This document shows positions 1 through 7,840 of a stretch of DNA of 58,278 nucleotides, piece after piece. The notes beneath the pieces are model-generated. The model did no database searches, had not been told where the DNA came from, and saw nothing but the letters and a program-made list of their open reading frames with translations. The position numbers and the translations under genes are program-made. This stretch comes from Oscillospiraceae bacterium (GTDB lineage: Bacteria > Bacillota_A > Clostridia > Oscillospirales > Oscillospiraceae). Location: assembly GCA_017537045.1 (NCBI GenBank), contig JAFYLN010000011.1, positions 1-58,278 on the forward strand. The letters are read 5' to 3'. Position 1 is the stretch's first letter, and each line of letters starts with the position of its first letter.

Positions 1-1200
1 GCTGCCATGCGTGAAAAGCAGGAAGCCAACAAGGAGACTACAGGTTACTATGGCAAGTATGCCATCTGGCGCGACCGTGAAATGGATGAAATTAAGGCGC
101 AGATCGATGCCGGTAATCCCTGGGTTCTGCGTTTCCGCAGTACCGGTTCTATTGAGAACCAGTTCAAGTTCGATGATCTGGTCAAGGGTAAGCTGACGAT
201 TACCGAAAATGATGTGGATCATGTGCTGCTCAAATCTGACGGCATTCCCACCTACCACTTTGCCCACGCAGTGGACGACCATCTGATGCGCACCACCCAT
301 GTTGTCCGCGGTGATGAATGGCTGCCCGCCCTGCCCTTCCACATTCAGCTCTTTAAAGCGCTGGGCTTCAAGCTGCCCAAGTATGTCCACATCGGACCGT
401 TGATGAAGATGGACGGCAACTCCAAGCGCAAGCTTTCTAAGCGCAAGGATCCCGAGCTGGCACTGACCTACTATAAGGCCGAGGGCTTCCCCATTAAGGC
501 CGTGCAGGAATACCTGATGACCGTTCTGAACTCCAATTTTGAAGATTGGCGTCGGGCAAATCCCGATGCGCCTGTGGATTCTTTCAAGTTCAGCCCCAAG
601 AAGCTGAACCCCGCCGGTTCCCTCTTCGACTATGCCAAGCTGACCGATGTTTCCAAGAATGTCATCTCCCGCATGAATGCAGAGGAAGTCTATACGCTGC
701 TGGTAGAGTGGGCCAGGGAATTTGATGCTGACTTTGCCGGGAAACTGGAGGCTGATCCCGCATTTGCAACTTCCATCCTCGCCATTGGCCGAGGCGGCAA
801 GAAGCCCAGAAAGGATCTGGCTGTCTGGAAGGACGCAAAGGAATATATGGGCTTCTTCTACGACGAATATCTACAAAAACCCCACTTCGACGAGAAGTTT
901 GACAAGGTCGTTGTGGCCGATGCATTGAACCGTTTTCTTGAGAAGTTCGACATCGCGGATGATTCCGCCGTCTGGTTCGAGAAGGTCAAGGAAATCACCA
1001 CAGATATGGGCTTTACCACCGATATGAAGGCTTACAAGGCAGACCCCACCGCCTACCCCGGCACTGTGGCTGACATCTCTACCTTTATCCGCCAGGCAGT
1101 CACCGGCAAAACCAACTCCCCTGACCTGTATACTGTCATGCAGATTCTGGGTTATGAGCGTACTGCTGCACGCATCAAGGCAACGATTCAGGCAATGTGA
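1..1200 (+). CDS. gltX: Glutamyl-tRNA synthetase, C-terminal part (5' end cut by window)
   Basis: Cytoplasmic class I aminoacyl-tRNA synthetase that charges tRNA-Glu with glutamate. The reading frame is open from base 1, so the N-terminal Rossmann half with the HIGH motif lies outside the window. About 399 residues are visible. They include the GDEWLPALPFHIQLF segment of the catalytic core and the KMSKS-type loop as KLSKRKD near bases 430-450. The rest is the alpha-helical anticodon-binding region. A hairpin terminator follows directly, so this is the last gene of its unit. I call it GluRS rather than GlnRS from the bacterial-type YHFAHAVDDHLM and VVRGDEW segments. Whether it is discriminating or also charges tRNA-Gln cannot be judged from this fragment. 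Confidence 0.93.
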   Translation, partial: AAMREKQEANKETTGYYGKYAIWRDREMDEIKAQIDAGNPWVLRFRSTGSIENQFKFDDLVKGKLTITENDVDHVLLKSDGIPTYHFAHAVDDHLMRTTHVVRGDEWLPALPFHIQLFKALGFKLPKYVHIGPLMKMDGNSKRKLSKRKDPELALTYYKAEGFPIKAVQEYLMTVLNSNFEDWRRANPDAPVDSFKFSPKKLNPAGSLFDYAKLTDVSKNVISRMNAEEVYTLLVEWAREFDADFAGKLEADPAFATSILAIGRGGKKPRKDLAVWKDAKEYMGFFYDEYLQKPHFDEKFDKVVVADALNRFLEKFDIADDSAVWFEKVKEITTDMGFTTDMKAYKADPTAYPGTVADISTFIRQAVTGKTNSPDLYTVMQILGYERTAARIKATIQAM

Positions 1201-1220
1201 TCCTGAAAAGCTCTCATCAT

Positions 1221-1255
1221 GGCGATATCCGGTTTTTACCGGGTATCGCCTTTTT
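1221..1255 (+). terminator. Rho-independent terminator after gltX
   Basis: GGCGATATCCGG and CCGGGTATCGCC form a 12-bp stem with one G-U pair around TTTTTA. A run of five T follows. It lies 20 bases past the gltX stop. Confidence 0.9.
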
Positions 1256-1311
1256 ACTTCCAACCGATGAGACAACGGAAATGACCGAACAGACAAAAAT
1301 CAACATATCTT

Positions 1312-1350
1312 CCTTTTGATTTGCTATGATGGCAATGCAAATCAAAAAGG
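1312..1350. promoter_or_regulatory. Palindrome around the -10 of the ABC/LytTR operon
   Basis: CCTTTTGATTTGC (1312-1324) and GCAAATCAAAAAGG (1337-1350) are inverted copies, matching except for one extra A. The likely -10, TATGAT (1325-1330), lies between them, and the right arm runs into the AAGGAGG ribosome site of the first gene. No good -35 is seen, which fits an activator-dependent promoter. Binding by the LytTR protein encoded in the operon is an inference. Confidence 0.5.
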
Positions 1351-1362
1351 AGGATGCAAAAT

Positions 1363-2085
1363 ATGCAAGCAATCAGAACGATGGAGCTTGTCAAGCAGTA
1401 CAAAAACCTGACTGCAGTTGACAAGCTGAATCTAGAGGTAAAGCAAGGTGAATTGTTCTCCCTGCTGGGTGTCAATGGTGCAGGAAAGACCACGACCATA
1501 AAAATGCTGACCGGCCTGACTATGCCCACCGGCGGTGATGCCATCATAGGCGGCTACAGTGTTACAAAGCAGCCGGAACAGGTGAAACGGCTGATCGGCG
1601 TATCGCCGCAGGAAACTGCTGTGGCACCGAACCTCTCTGTAAGAGAAAATCTGGAACTGATCTGCGGTATTTACGGATTCCCGAAAGAAAAAACCGTATT
1701 GAAAATCAACGAATTATCTGCGCAGTTTGCTCTGGATGCTGTTTTGCGTAGGAAAGCAGGAAAGCTGTCCGGCGGCTGGCAGCGCCGTATCAGTATTGCT
1801 ATGGCCTTAATCTGTGAGCCGGCGATACTGTTTCTTGACGAGCCTACTCTCGGTCTGGATGTTATTGCAAGGCACGATTTATGGGATGCAATCCGCGCTT
1901 TAAAAGGAAAGATCACAATCATCCTGACAACTCACTACATGGAAGAAGCTGAAGCGCTTTCCGACCGCATCGGCATTATGAAAAGCGGCCGTCTTCTGGC
2001 AGCAGGAACAGCAGAAGAATTGAAGGCGCTGGCTGGAACAAAGGATTTTGAAGCAGCGTTTGTTTCAATTGTAAAGGAGGCATAA
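1363..2085 (+). CDS. ABC transporter ATP-binding protein, ABC-2 exporter type
   Basis: ATPase subunit of an exporter; the next gene encodes its membrane partner. The 240-residue protein has Walker A GVNGAGKTT near residue 40, Walker B with ILFLDEPTLGLD near 160, and the switch histidine in TTHYMEE. The signature motif is LSGGW rather than LSGGQ, followed by QRR. The start at 1363 is chosen because AAAGGAGG sits 9 bases upstream; an ATG at 1354 lies against that site and is unlikely to be used. It is the first gene of a four-gene operon (ATPase, permease, LytTR, DUF3021). Such sets are often linked to drug or peptide resistance, but the substrate is not visible here. Confidence 0.9.
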   Translation: MQAIRTMELVKQYKNLTAVDKLNLEVKQGELFSLLGVNGAGKTTTIKMLTGLTMPTGGDAIIGGYSVTKQPEQVKRLIGVSPQETAVAPNLSVRENLELICGIYGFPKEKTVLKINELSAQFALDAVLRRKAGKLSGGWQRRISIAMALICEPAILFLDEPTLGLDVIARHDLWDAIRALKGKITIILTTHYMEEAEALSDRIGIMKSGRLLAAGTAEELKALAGTKDFEAAFVSIVKEA

Positions 2086-2089
2086 GGGT

Positions 2090-2821
2090 ATGAAAATGAT
2101 GACTTTTGCAAAGCGTTGCGCCAAAGAAATCCTGCGTGATCCGATCAATCTCGGCTTCGGTCTGGGATTTCCACTGGTCTTACTGCTTCTACTGAGCGCT
2201 ATGCAGGCAAATATTCCCGTGCACCTGTTTGAAATTGACACATTGACCCCGGGCATCACGGTTTTCGGATTGTCGTTTATGACTCTTTTCTCCGCAACGC
2301 TGATTGCCAAAGACCGGGAAAGTGCCCTTTTGCAAAGATTGTACACCACACCATTGACAGGATTTGATTTTATTCTTGGCTATATGCTTCCGCTTCTCCC
2401 CATCGCTATCGGGCAAACTGCGATCTGCTATCTGTTTGCAATTCCTTTGGGCTTGACTGTCAGTATCAATATTGTATATGCTATCATTGGAATCATTCCC
2501 ATGGCGGTTTTCAATATTGCATTGGGACTTTTGTGCGGTAGTGTCTTCGGCGTGAAGCAGGTTGGCGGCATTTGTGGTGCCCTGCTGACCAATCTTTCCG
2601 CATGGCTTTCCGGTGTCTGGTTCGATCTGAAGCTTGTAGGCGGATTCTTTGAAAGAATGGCCAACGTGCTGCCCTTTGTTCATGCAGCGGAAATGGAAAA
2701 AGCATTTTTTGCAGGAAACTTTGAGCTGGCAGCCACATATCTTCTGCCAGTGCTTCTGTACAGTGTATTGATCACAGTGGCTGCCGTGTTGTGTTTCCTC
2801 GGACAAATGAAAAAACAGTGA
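2090..2821 (+). CDS. ABC-2 type permease
   Basis: Membrane subunit of the exporter, 243 residues with about six hydrophobic segments. The first is near residues 20-38 (GFGLGFPLVLLLLLSAM) and the last near 215-238. The layout, with one large outside loop after the first helix and LIAKDRESALLQRLYTTPL before the second, is typical of ABC-2 permeases. The gene starts 4 bases after the ATPase stop. Its ribosome site GTAAAGGAGG lies inside the end of the ATPase gene, so translation is probably coupled. Substrate unknown. Confidence 0.88.
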   Translation: MKMMTFAKRCAKEILRDPINLGFGLGFPLVLLLLLSAMQANIPVHLFEIDTLTPGITVFGLSFMTLFSATLIAKDRESALLQRLYTTPLTGFDFILGYMLPLLPIAIGQTAICYLFAIPLGLTVSINIVYAIIGIIPMAVFNIALGLLCGSVFGVKQVGGICGALLTNLSAWLSGVWFDLKLVGGFFERMANVLPFVHAAEMEKAFFAGNFELAATYLLPVLLYSVLITVAAVLCFLGQMKKQ

Positions 2822-2834
2822 AGGATTTGAGGCG

Positions 2835-3278
2835 ATGAAATACAAGCTCATTATTGACAAGGATGCAGAAGAGGAAATTATCGCGATTGTGCATGCGCCC
2901 TCCTCTCTGACACAGCAGATTGAGAATCTTGTCTGCAGTTTTTCCGGTGCAGATTCTATTATGGGGTACAAAGATGATGAAATGAGAAGATTGCCACTTT
3001 CTGAAATTGAATGTATCACCATTTGGGACAGAAAAGTCATTGCTATCGATAGCAGCGGCAGCCGTTACCGTATTCAGGATAGGCTTCGCGAGCTGGAAGG
3101 CATTCTGCCCTCCTATTTTATCCGCATCAACAAATCCACCCTTGCCAATGAGCACCGCATTTCCCGCTTTGATGCGGCATTTAATGGCGGTGTGGACGCC
3201 GTGTTCCAATGCGGTTACCGGGAATACGTTTCCAGACGCTGCTTCGTGGAAATCAGAAGGAGGTATGAAGAAAAATGA
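2835..3278 (+). CDS. LytTR-domain DNA-binding regulator
   Basis: Single-domain transcription regulator of 147 residues. The C-terminal 100 residues match the LytTR fold: an IECITIWDRKVIAID strand pair, LRELEGILPSYFIRINKSTLAN and a final RRCFVEIRRRYEE. There is no receiver domain, so it is not a classical phosphorylated response regulator. Family knowledge: LytTR proteins paired with DUF3021 proteins control adjacent ABC exporters, with the membrane partner often holding the regulator in check. The stop overlaps the next start by four bases (ATGA). The palindrome at 1312-1350 is its likely operator (inferred). Confidence 0.88.
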   Translation: MKYKLIIDKDAEEEIIAIVHAPSSLTQQIENLVCSFSGADSIMGYKDDEMRRLPLSEIECITIWDRKVIAIDSSGSRYRIQDRLRELEGILPSYFIRINKSTLANEHRISRFDAAFNGGVDAVFQCGYREYVSRRCFVEIRRRYEEK

Positions 3279-3712
3279 AGCGACATATTGTGGACTTTAT
3301 ACGCCGCGGATGCATGGCCAGCAGTTTCGGTCCAATTATTTTGGCTGTGCTGTATCTGATTTTGCAACACAAGGGAGCTGTTGAAACGCTGACTGTCGCA
3401 CAGGTCTGTCTGGGGATATTTTCGTTATCCGCCCTTGCTTTCATTGCAGGCGGTATGAATGTCGTTTATCAAATCGAGCAGCTTCCCCTGATGGTGGCGA
3501 TTTTGATTCATGGCGGTGTTTTATATGTCTGCTATCTTCTTACCTATCTGGTCAATGACTGGCTGGAATGGGGTGCTATTCCGATTCTGGTTTTTTCCGG
3601 GATTTTTGTCCTTGGCTACCTGATCATCTGGGTTGTTATTTATTCAGTTATCAAAAAGAATACTGCACAAGTCAATGAAGCATTGAAGAAAAAGCAGCGG
3701 GCAGCAAAATAA
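3275..3712 (+). CDS. DUF3021 family membrane protein
   Basis: Small integral membrane protein of 145 residues with four hydrophobic segments (about residues 15-32, 44-63, 70-92 and 105-127) and a basic tail ending KKKQRAAK. Size, topology and position directly after a LytTR gene fit DUF3021. Inferred role: a membrane anchor or inhibitor that passes a signal to the LytTR protein. It is translationally coupled to that gene by an ATGA overlap and ends the operon. No enzymatic motif is present. Confidence 0.8.
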   Translation: MKRHIVDFIRRGCMASSFGPIILAVLYLILQHKGAVETLTVAQVCLGIFSLSALAFIAGGMNVVYQIEQLPLMVAILIHGGVLYVCYLLTYLVNDWLEWGAIPILVFSGIFVLGYLIIWVVIYSVIKKNTAQVNEALKKKQRAAK

Positions 3713-3740
3713 TACACAAAGAACCCGCATCTATGAAAAG

Positions 3741-3776
3741 CAGGAAGCGGCATGACCGGAATCATGCCGCTTCCTG
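3741..3776. terminator. Perfect 15-bp hairpin between converging genes
   Basis: CAGGAAGCGGCATGA (3741-3755) and TCATGCCGCTTCCTG (3762-3776) pair perfectly around a 6-base loop. It separates two converging units. The T tract is poor on both strands, so termination strength is uncertain. Confidence 0.7.
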
Positions 3777-3832
3777 AAAATGATATCATACCTTTTCGCC
3801 GGACTACCGTCTTCGGGTGTCCTTTTGTCCGT

Positions 3833-4933
3833 TTAAATTTCGATCAGTTCATATTCTTTGGTGCCAAGACCCAGCTTTACAGCGTGATCCACACAGGACA
3901 TCCAGTTGGTCTGCGGATGAGTATCCTTGAAATGGTCATGATGGATATGGGGATTTTCACCGAGCATGCTGCCCGCGATCACAGGCTGGGCATTGACTGC
4001 ATCTGCGCAGGCCATATCCAGTGCAACCGGATCAAAGGATGCAAACATACCCACATCGGGTACAATGGGAACGTCATTTTCGCCATGGCAGTCACAGTTG
4101 GGCGAAACATCCATAACCAGACTGATGTGGAAATGAGGACGATCCTTCAAAACTGCATGAGAATACTCTGCGATCTTGCAGTTAAGGATATCATTGGACT
4201 CGTCATTCGCTGCGCGGACTGCGTCCACCGGACAAATTCCGATGCAGCGGCCGCAGCCGACACACTTGCTGTGATCGATGGATGCCTTCTTGTCCGCAAT
4301 TGTGATTGCACTGTGGGCGCAGATCTTCTGGCACTGGCCGCAGCCGACGCACTTTCTCTGAGAAACGAAAGGTTTCCCAGCAGAGTGCATTTCCATTTTG
4401 CCGGCGCGGGAACCGCAGCCCATACCAATATTTTTCAGTGCACCACCAAAACCGGTACACTCATGACCCTTGAAATGGCTCATGGAAACGAAAATATCTG
4501 CATCCATCACGGCGCGGCCGATCTTGGCTTCCTTCACGTACTCGCCATCAATTGGGACAAGGACTTCATCCGTACCTTTCAGACCGTCTGCAATGATCAC
4601 ATGGCAGCCGGTAGCAAAGGGATTATAACCATTTTCATAGGCGGCATCCAAATGATCCAGACCATTCTTCCGGCGACCGACATAAAGGGTGTTACAGTCT
4701 GTCAGGAAGACACGGCCGCCCGCCTCCTTGATCAGATCCACAACGACCTTAGAGTAATTGGGGCGCAGATATGCCAGGTTGCCGGGTTCACCAAAATGAA
4801 TTTTGATTGCGGTGAACTTGTTTTTAAAGTCAATATCCAGCATGCCTGCTTTTTTCACAAGGCGCGCCAGCTTCTGGGGCAGATTTTCGCGAGGTGTTGC
4901 GCGGAAGTTTGTAAAATAAACTTTGGATGCCAT
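3833..4933 (-). CDS. DUF362 protein with two 4Fe-4S clusters
   Basis: 366-residue iron-sulfur protein. The DUF362 domain fills most of it (MSHFKGHECTGFGGALKNIGMG near residue 170). An 8Fe-8S ferredoxin unit is inserted near residues 190-245, with CVGCGQCQKICAHS and CVGCGRCIGICPVDA. Family knowledge: such proteins are found across anaerobes and suspected to act in electron transfer; no reaction is established. The start at 4933 has GGAGGG upstream; the frame stays open for 28 more codons without a ribosome site. It has its own promoter at 4967-4995, back to back with the tRNA promoter, and no operon partner. Confidence 0.9.
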   Translation of the reverse strand: MASKVYFTNFRATPRENLPQKLARLVKKAGMLDIDFKNKFTAIKIHFGEPGNLAYLRPNYSKVVVDLIKEAGGRVFLTDCNTLYVGRRKNGLDHLDAAYENGYNPFATGCHVIIADGLKGTDEVLVPIDGEYVKEAKIGRAVMDADIFVSMSHFKGHECTGFGGALKNIGMGCGSRAGKMEMHSAGKPFVSQRKCVGCGQCQKICAHSAITIADKKASIDHSKCVGCGRCIGICPVDAVRAANDESNDILNCKIAEYSHAVLKDRPHFHISLVMDVSPNCDCHGENDVPIVPDVGMFASFDPVALDMACADAVNAQPVIAGSMLGENPHIHHDHFKDTHPQTNWMSCVDHAVKLGLGTKEYELIEI

Positions 4934-4966
4934 ATGATTCCCTCCAAAAAAGTTGCTTACGCAACC

Positions 4967-4995
4967 AATATATCGTGAAAACAGCCAGTTGTCAA
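4967..4995 (-). promoter_or_regulatory. Sigma-A promoter of the DUF362 gene
   Basis: On the minus strand TTGACA (4995-4990) and TATATT (4972-4967) are 17 bases apart. An inverted repeat GTTGC-TTAC-GCAAC (4952-4965) lies where transcription would begin and could be an operator or leader hairpin. Confidence 0.75.
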
Positions 4996-5010
4996 CTGCA
5001 GAAATAATGA

Positions 5011-5039
5011 TTGACAAATCAGAAAGTCTACGATATAAT
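5011..5039 (+). promoter_or_regulatory. Sigma-A promoter of tRNA-Leu
   Basis: Consensus TTGACA (5011-5016) and TATAAT (5034-5039) with a 17-base spacer, ending 12 bases before the tRNA. Both hexamers are perfect, as expected for a stable RNA. Confidence 0.9.
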
Positions 5040-5051
5040 ATCTAAGCGCTT

Positions 5052-5134
5052 GCGAGAGTGTTGGAATGGTAGACAAGCACGTTTGAGGTGCGTGTGGTTA
5101 TGCCGTGTGGGTTCGAGTCCCATCTCTCGCACCA
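5052..5134 (+). tRNA. tRNA-Leu (anticodon GAG)
   Basis: Decodes CUC/CUU leucine codons. The acceptor stem GCGAGAG pairs with CTCTCGC, then discriminator A and an encoded CCA. The anticodon stem CACGT/GCGTG closes loop TTGAGGT, placing GAG at positions 34-36. A class II variable arm (TGGTTATGCCG) and the T-arm GTGGG-TTCGAGT-CCCAT are present. A consensus promoter precedes it and a terminator starts at the next base. Confidence 0.95.
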
Positions 5135-5177
5135 AATATCTCCAAATCCCAAATGGGATTTGGAGATATTTTTATTT
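5135..5177 (+). terminator. Terminator directly after tRNA-Leu
   Basis: AATATCTCCAAATCCC and GGGATTTGGAGATATT form a perfect 16-bp stem around AAAT, followed by TTTATTT. The stem starts at the first base after the encoded CCA. Confidence 0.92.
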
Positions 5178-5179
5178 GC

Positions 5180-5363
5180 GCGAGAGATGGAACTCGAAAG
5201 GCCGTTAAGAAAACATGCCGGTGGCATGTTTTTAGGCCGTGGGAGAGGCCCTCGGATTTGATACGCATCCGGTACGGATGTGGATCAAATCTGAGTATGT
5301 CCGATGCCGAAATGTGTTGGTACGCTGCACTTTTTTGAAAAGTCCTATAAGAACACTCGCACC
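5180..5363. repeat. Repeat bounded by copies of the tRNA-Leu 3' end
   Basis: Bases 5180-5198 are an inverted copy of the tRNA 3' end (GCGAGAGATGGAACTCGAA, one mismatch). Bases 5355-5363 repeat CTCGCACCA directly. Between them lie two hairpins: AACATGCC/GGCATGTT (5213-5230) and a long stem pairing GATTTGATACGCATCCG with CGGATGTGGATCAAATC (about 5255-5291). No protein gene is convincing. It looks like a structured, mobile-type repeat or an element remnant at the tRNA end. Confidence 0.6.
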
Positions 5364-5373
5364 AAACCAATAT

Positions 5374-5424
5374 AATCCGAACCAAGTTTTCCCAGTGGGA
5401 AGACGGGTTCGGATTTATTTTTTT
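5374..5424 (+). terminator. Second terminator past the tRNA repeat
   Basis: AATCCGAACC (5374-5383) pairs with GGTTCGGATT, with an inner TTTCCC/GGGAA hairpin, followed by TTTATTTTTTT. It follows the duplicated tRNA end just as the first terminator follows the real one. From 5425 to 5630 I see only an imperfect hairpin at 5446-5479 and no gene. Confidence 0.8.
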
Positions 5425-5630
5425 ACCAAATTTGAGGACAGATAATCACCGAGGGTTCATGTTCTTTCCTCCCGGTGATCAAATTCACAAGCAAAATGCA
5501 GACACCCGTCAAGAATGTCTGCATCGAAGCTATTCTTTTGGGGATTGAAGCACATTAAACCGGATAATATCATTGTTGTACAAATACAATCGCTTTCAAT
5601 TGTTTGTATCGCTGAAAATGAAAATGGGGA

Positions 5631-5660
5631 TTGACAGAAGCAAGAAATTAACCCTATAAT
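5631..5660 (+). promoter_or_regulatory. Promoter of the alpha-glucan lipoprotein gene
   Basis: TTGACA (5631-5636) and TATAAT (5655-5660) with an 18-base spacer, both perfect. Translation starts 76 bases downstream. Confidence 0.85.
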
Positions 5661-5666
5661 AAAGTT

Positions 5667-5682
5667 ACTTAAGCGCATAAGT
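5667..5682. promoter_or_regulatory. Likely LacI-family operator
   Basis: ACTTAAGCGCATAAGT is a near-perfect 16-base palindrome with a central GCGC, the usual shape of LacI/GalR operators. It covers the expected transcription start, where a bound repressor would block transcription. The nearby LacI-type gene at 7094-7834 is the obvious candidate regulator (inferred). Confidence 0.6.
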
Positions 5683-5736
5683 AGTCAATTCTACGCGCTG
5701 CAAGTGGCCAAGTAATTCTATTCAGGAGGGAACAAT

Positions 5737-7041
5737 ATGAAAAAGACACTGACAAGAGCACTGTTGGCTTGCCTGTTGGTTCTGACCATGGTTTTAGCCT
5801 GCGGCTGCAACAACGCACCCGATCCTACTGATCCTCCCGCATCCAACTGGAAGGTCACGTTCTATGACAGCGACGGCACAACTGTTCTGCAGGAAGTGGA
5901 GGCTGCAGATGGTGCAGCTGTAGCTATGCCTGAGCTGACTAAGGAAGGCTACATAATTGAGGGCTATTACGCCACTCCTGCACTGTTGGTTGCGTTCGAT
6001 GTGACTCAGCCAATTACAGAAGATACCGCTGTGTTCGTGGCATGGCAGTCCAGTGTTGTTGACGAGCGCCCCTGGATGCTGGCTGGTTCTCTGGCAGGCT
6101 ATCCTGACAACGCATGGGGTAAGATCTGGCCTCAGGACAACTATCTGCTGCAGCCCATGGAAGGCGAATTTAACACCTTCTACATTGATGTGAACCTGTA
6201 TGCCGGCGATGCTTTCAAGATTGCTGTTATCGGTGAAGGCTATGCATGGGACAACAATAACAGCATCGATGCAGGCCATCTGGCCAACAAGACCGAAACT
6301 GCAGTCCTGTGCAGCGGCGAAAACGCATTTGACTCCGGTGCTAATATTCAGGTCATGGAAGACGGCAAGTACCGTCTGATCCTGAAGACCGATGCTGAGA
6401 CGCTGTCCCTGTGCAAATTGTCCTACGAGCGGCTGGGTGATGCCGATCCCAAGGGTGAGATCGAAATTGTCTACGACATGAAGCTGTGGGCATCCTTCAA
6501 CGACTGGGCAGGTCAGGATATGCAGCGTAACGGCGAGGATCTGATCTGGTGGTGTGAAGCTGACGTTCCCGCAGACGGTGGTGAGTTTGGTGTTAAAAAT
6601 GCAGCAAACGGTGACTGGTACTCCAGCGAAGGTAACAAGAAGAATATCGTTCTGGAGGAAGGCCACTACATGTTCTTCATTGAACTGGAACTGGTTGACG
6701 GTAAGCCCCAGTTGAAGGGCGAAATCATTGCTGAAGAACCCGCTTACTATGTTGTCGGCACCTGCGGCAATGCCGGCTGGGCTGCTGATGCCAATGCAGG
6801 CAACACCGCTTACAAAATGACCGAACAGGATGGCAAATATGTGCTGACCGTCACCTTCACCGAGGAAGAGATTGTTGATTGGGCCGAGAACAAGGTCGCT
6901 TTCAAGGTGGCTTACGGCTGCGGCGGCAAGGTTGCCAACGAGAACTGGTTTGGCGCAGAAGGCATGGGCAACGTCACTGTTGATCCCGGCACTTATACCA
7001 TTACCTTTGATCCCGCGACTGGTGCTGTTACTGTAGCGTAA
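5737..7041 (+). CDS. Surface lipoprotein, likely starch/alpha-glucan binding
   Basis: 434-residue secreted lipoprotein. The signal peptide ends in LACGC, with Cys22 or Cys24 as the lipidated residue. Residues 35-105 resemble an InlB/Listeria-Bacteroides type repeat (KVTFYDSDGTTVLQEV...GYYATPA). After that come three beta-rich modules rich in Trp and Tyr (MLAGSLAGYPDNAWGKIWP, KLWASFNDWAGQDM, YYVVGTCGNAGWAAD), whose spacing recalls SusE/SusF-like or CBM starch-binding modules. It sits beside a GH13 enzyme and a maltodextrin-type importer, so capture of starch at the cell surface is the likely role. No catalytic motif is seen. It has its own promoter, operator and terminator. AGGAGGG lies upstream of the start. 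Confidence 0.75.
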   Translation: MKKTLTRALLACLLVLTMVLACGCNNAPDPTDPPASNWKVTFYDSDGTTVLQEVEAADGAAVAMPELTKEGYIIEGYYATPALLVAFDVTQPITEDTAVFVAWQSSVVDERPWMLAGSLAGYPDNAWGKIWPQDNYLLQPMEGEFNTFYIDVNLYAGDAFKIAVIGEGYAWDNNNSIDAGHLANKTETAVLCSGENAFDSGANIQVMEDGKYRLILKTDAETLSLCKLSYERLGDADPKGEIEIVYDMKLWASFNDWAGQDMQRNGEDLIWWCEADVPADGGEFGVKNAANGDWYSSEGNKKNIVLEEGHYMFFIELELVDGKPQLKGEIIAEEPAYYVVGTCGNAGWAADANAGNTAYKMTEQDGKYVLTVTFTEEEIVDWAENKVAFKVAYGCGGKVANENWFGAEGMGNVTVDPGTYTITFDPATGAVTVA

Positions 7042-7050
7042 TATAAACCA

Positions 7051-7085
7051 AGCGTGCCGGTGGGTTTTCCATCGGCACGCTTTTC
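7051..7085 (+). terminator. Terminator after the alpha-glucan lipoprotein
   Basis: AGCGTGCCGGTGG and CCATCGGCACGCT form a 13-bp stem (one G-U pair) around GTTTT, then TTTC. Minus-strand pairing is equal, so it may also serve the facing LacI gene. Confidence 0.85.
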
Positions 7086-7093
7086 TTAAGCTG

Positions 7094-7834
7094 TTAAACA
7101 CGGATGTGATGATCCATAGGCGATTCGTCCCTGGCAATGGCTTTCAATGCTGCAGCTACGACCGCTTTTGCATAGGCTTCATAATCCAGTACGGGATCTC
7201 GGAGAATCACTGTGTCGGGAGCAAGATCAACAGCACCATCCCGGTCAACCACATGATCAAAGCAGCTGAGAAGGTAGGATCGGTAATCCCGGCTTTTGAT
7301 CTCATCGCAGGATAGAATCACTTTGCTGCAGCCACTAGCGAGCATTGCCTGCTGCCGGAGCTTCATAGCATCGAAGGTAACGCAGTAGAACAGGTCATTT
7401 TGAATCTGACCATCCAGATACAACAGGGGCACAAAGCTGTTGTCACCAAGGATTCTGAAATCTTCTTCGGAAATATCGATGGCAAAAACCGCGTCCACGT
7501 TGGTGACCTGCTGGTGCAGACATCTCCCGGTGAGCAGAACCAAATGGTAGCCAGCCTTTTCGGCCTCCTCCGCTAAGGCTTGGAGCAATCTCTGCTTGTG
7601 CTTGCTGTTCCCGGTATGGGGAACATACACACCAAAATTATTGGTTTTACCCGTTGCCAGAGCTCTCGCGCTGGCGCTGGATACATAACCAACCATATTT
7701 GCCACATGCAGGATTCGCTTCTTGGTCTCTACGCTTATGGACTGATTCGGCACATCGTTCAGGACATAGGACACGGTGGCACTGGAAACACCGCACTCCT
7801 TCGCTATATCCTTCATCGTGTACTTCTTTTTCAT
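7094..7834 (-). CDS. Short LacI-family transcription regulator
   Basis: 246-residue repressor. Residues 6-55 carry the LacI helix-turn-helix and hinge (TMKDIAKECGVSSATVSYVLND ending VGYVSSASARALATGKTN). The sensor domain is much shorter than the usual 270-280 residues: it begins normally (NFGVYVPHTGN) but the protein ends at residue 246, against about 330 in the family. It likely controls the adjacent alpha-glucan genes and responds to a maltodextrin (inferred from position). No ribosome site precedes the start, and the likely -10 ends 7 bases away, so the mRNA may be leaderless. It is transcribed divergently from the GH13 operon. Confidence 0.88.
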   Translation of the reverse strand: MKKKYTMKDIAKECGVSSATVSYVLNDVPNQSISVETKKRILHVANMVGYVSSASARALATGKTNNFGVYVPHTGNSKHKQRLLQALAEEAEKAGYHLVLLTGRCLHQQVTNVDAVFAIDISEEDFRILGDNSFVPLLYLDGQIQNDLFYCVTFDAMKLRQQAMLASGCSKVILSCDEIKSRDYRSYLLSCFDHVVDRDGAVDLAPDTVILRDPVLDYEAYAKAVVAAALKAIARDESPMDHHIRV

Positions 7835-7840
7835 AGAATT

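Noticed and set aside
3752..4978. Long plus-strand frame opposite the DUF362 gene
   Set aside because: The minus strand has two clear ferredoxin motifs, a ribosome site and a promoter; the plus-strand frame has none.
5011..5208. Short frame running through tRNA-Leu and its terminator
   Set aside because: The DNA is a complete tRNA with its own promoter and terminator; translation through it is not credible.
5457..5678. 73-codon minus-strand frame in the gap before the lipoprotein gene
   Set aside because: No ribosome site, and it covers the promoter of the next gene.
5794..7137. Minus-strand frame opposite the alpha-glucan lipoprotein
   Set aside because: No start signal or recognisable domain; the plus strand has signal peptide, lipobox, promoter and terminator.
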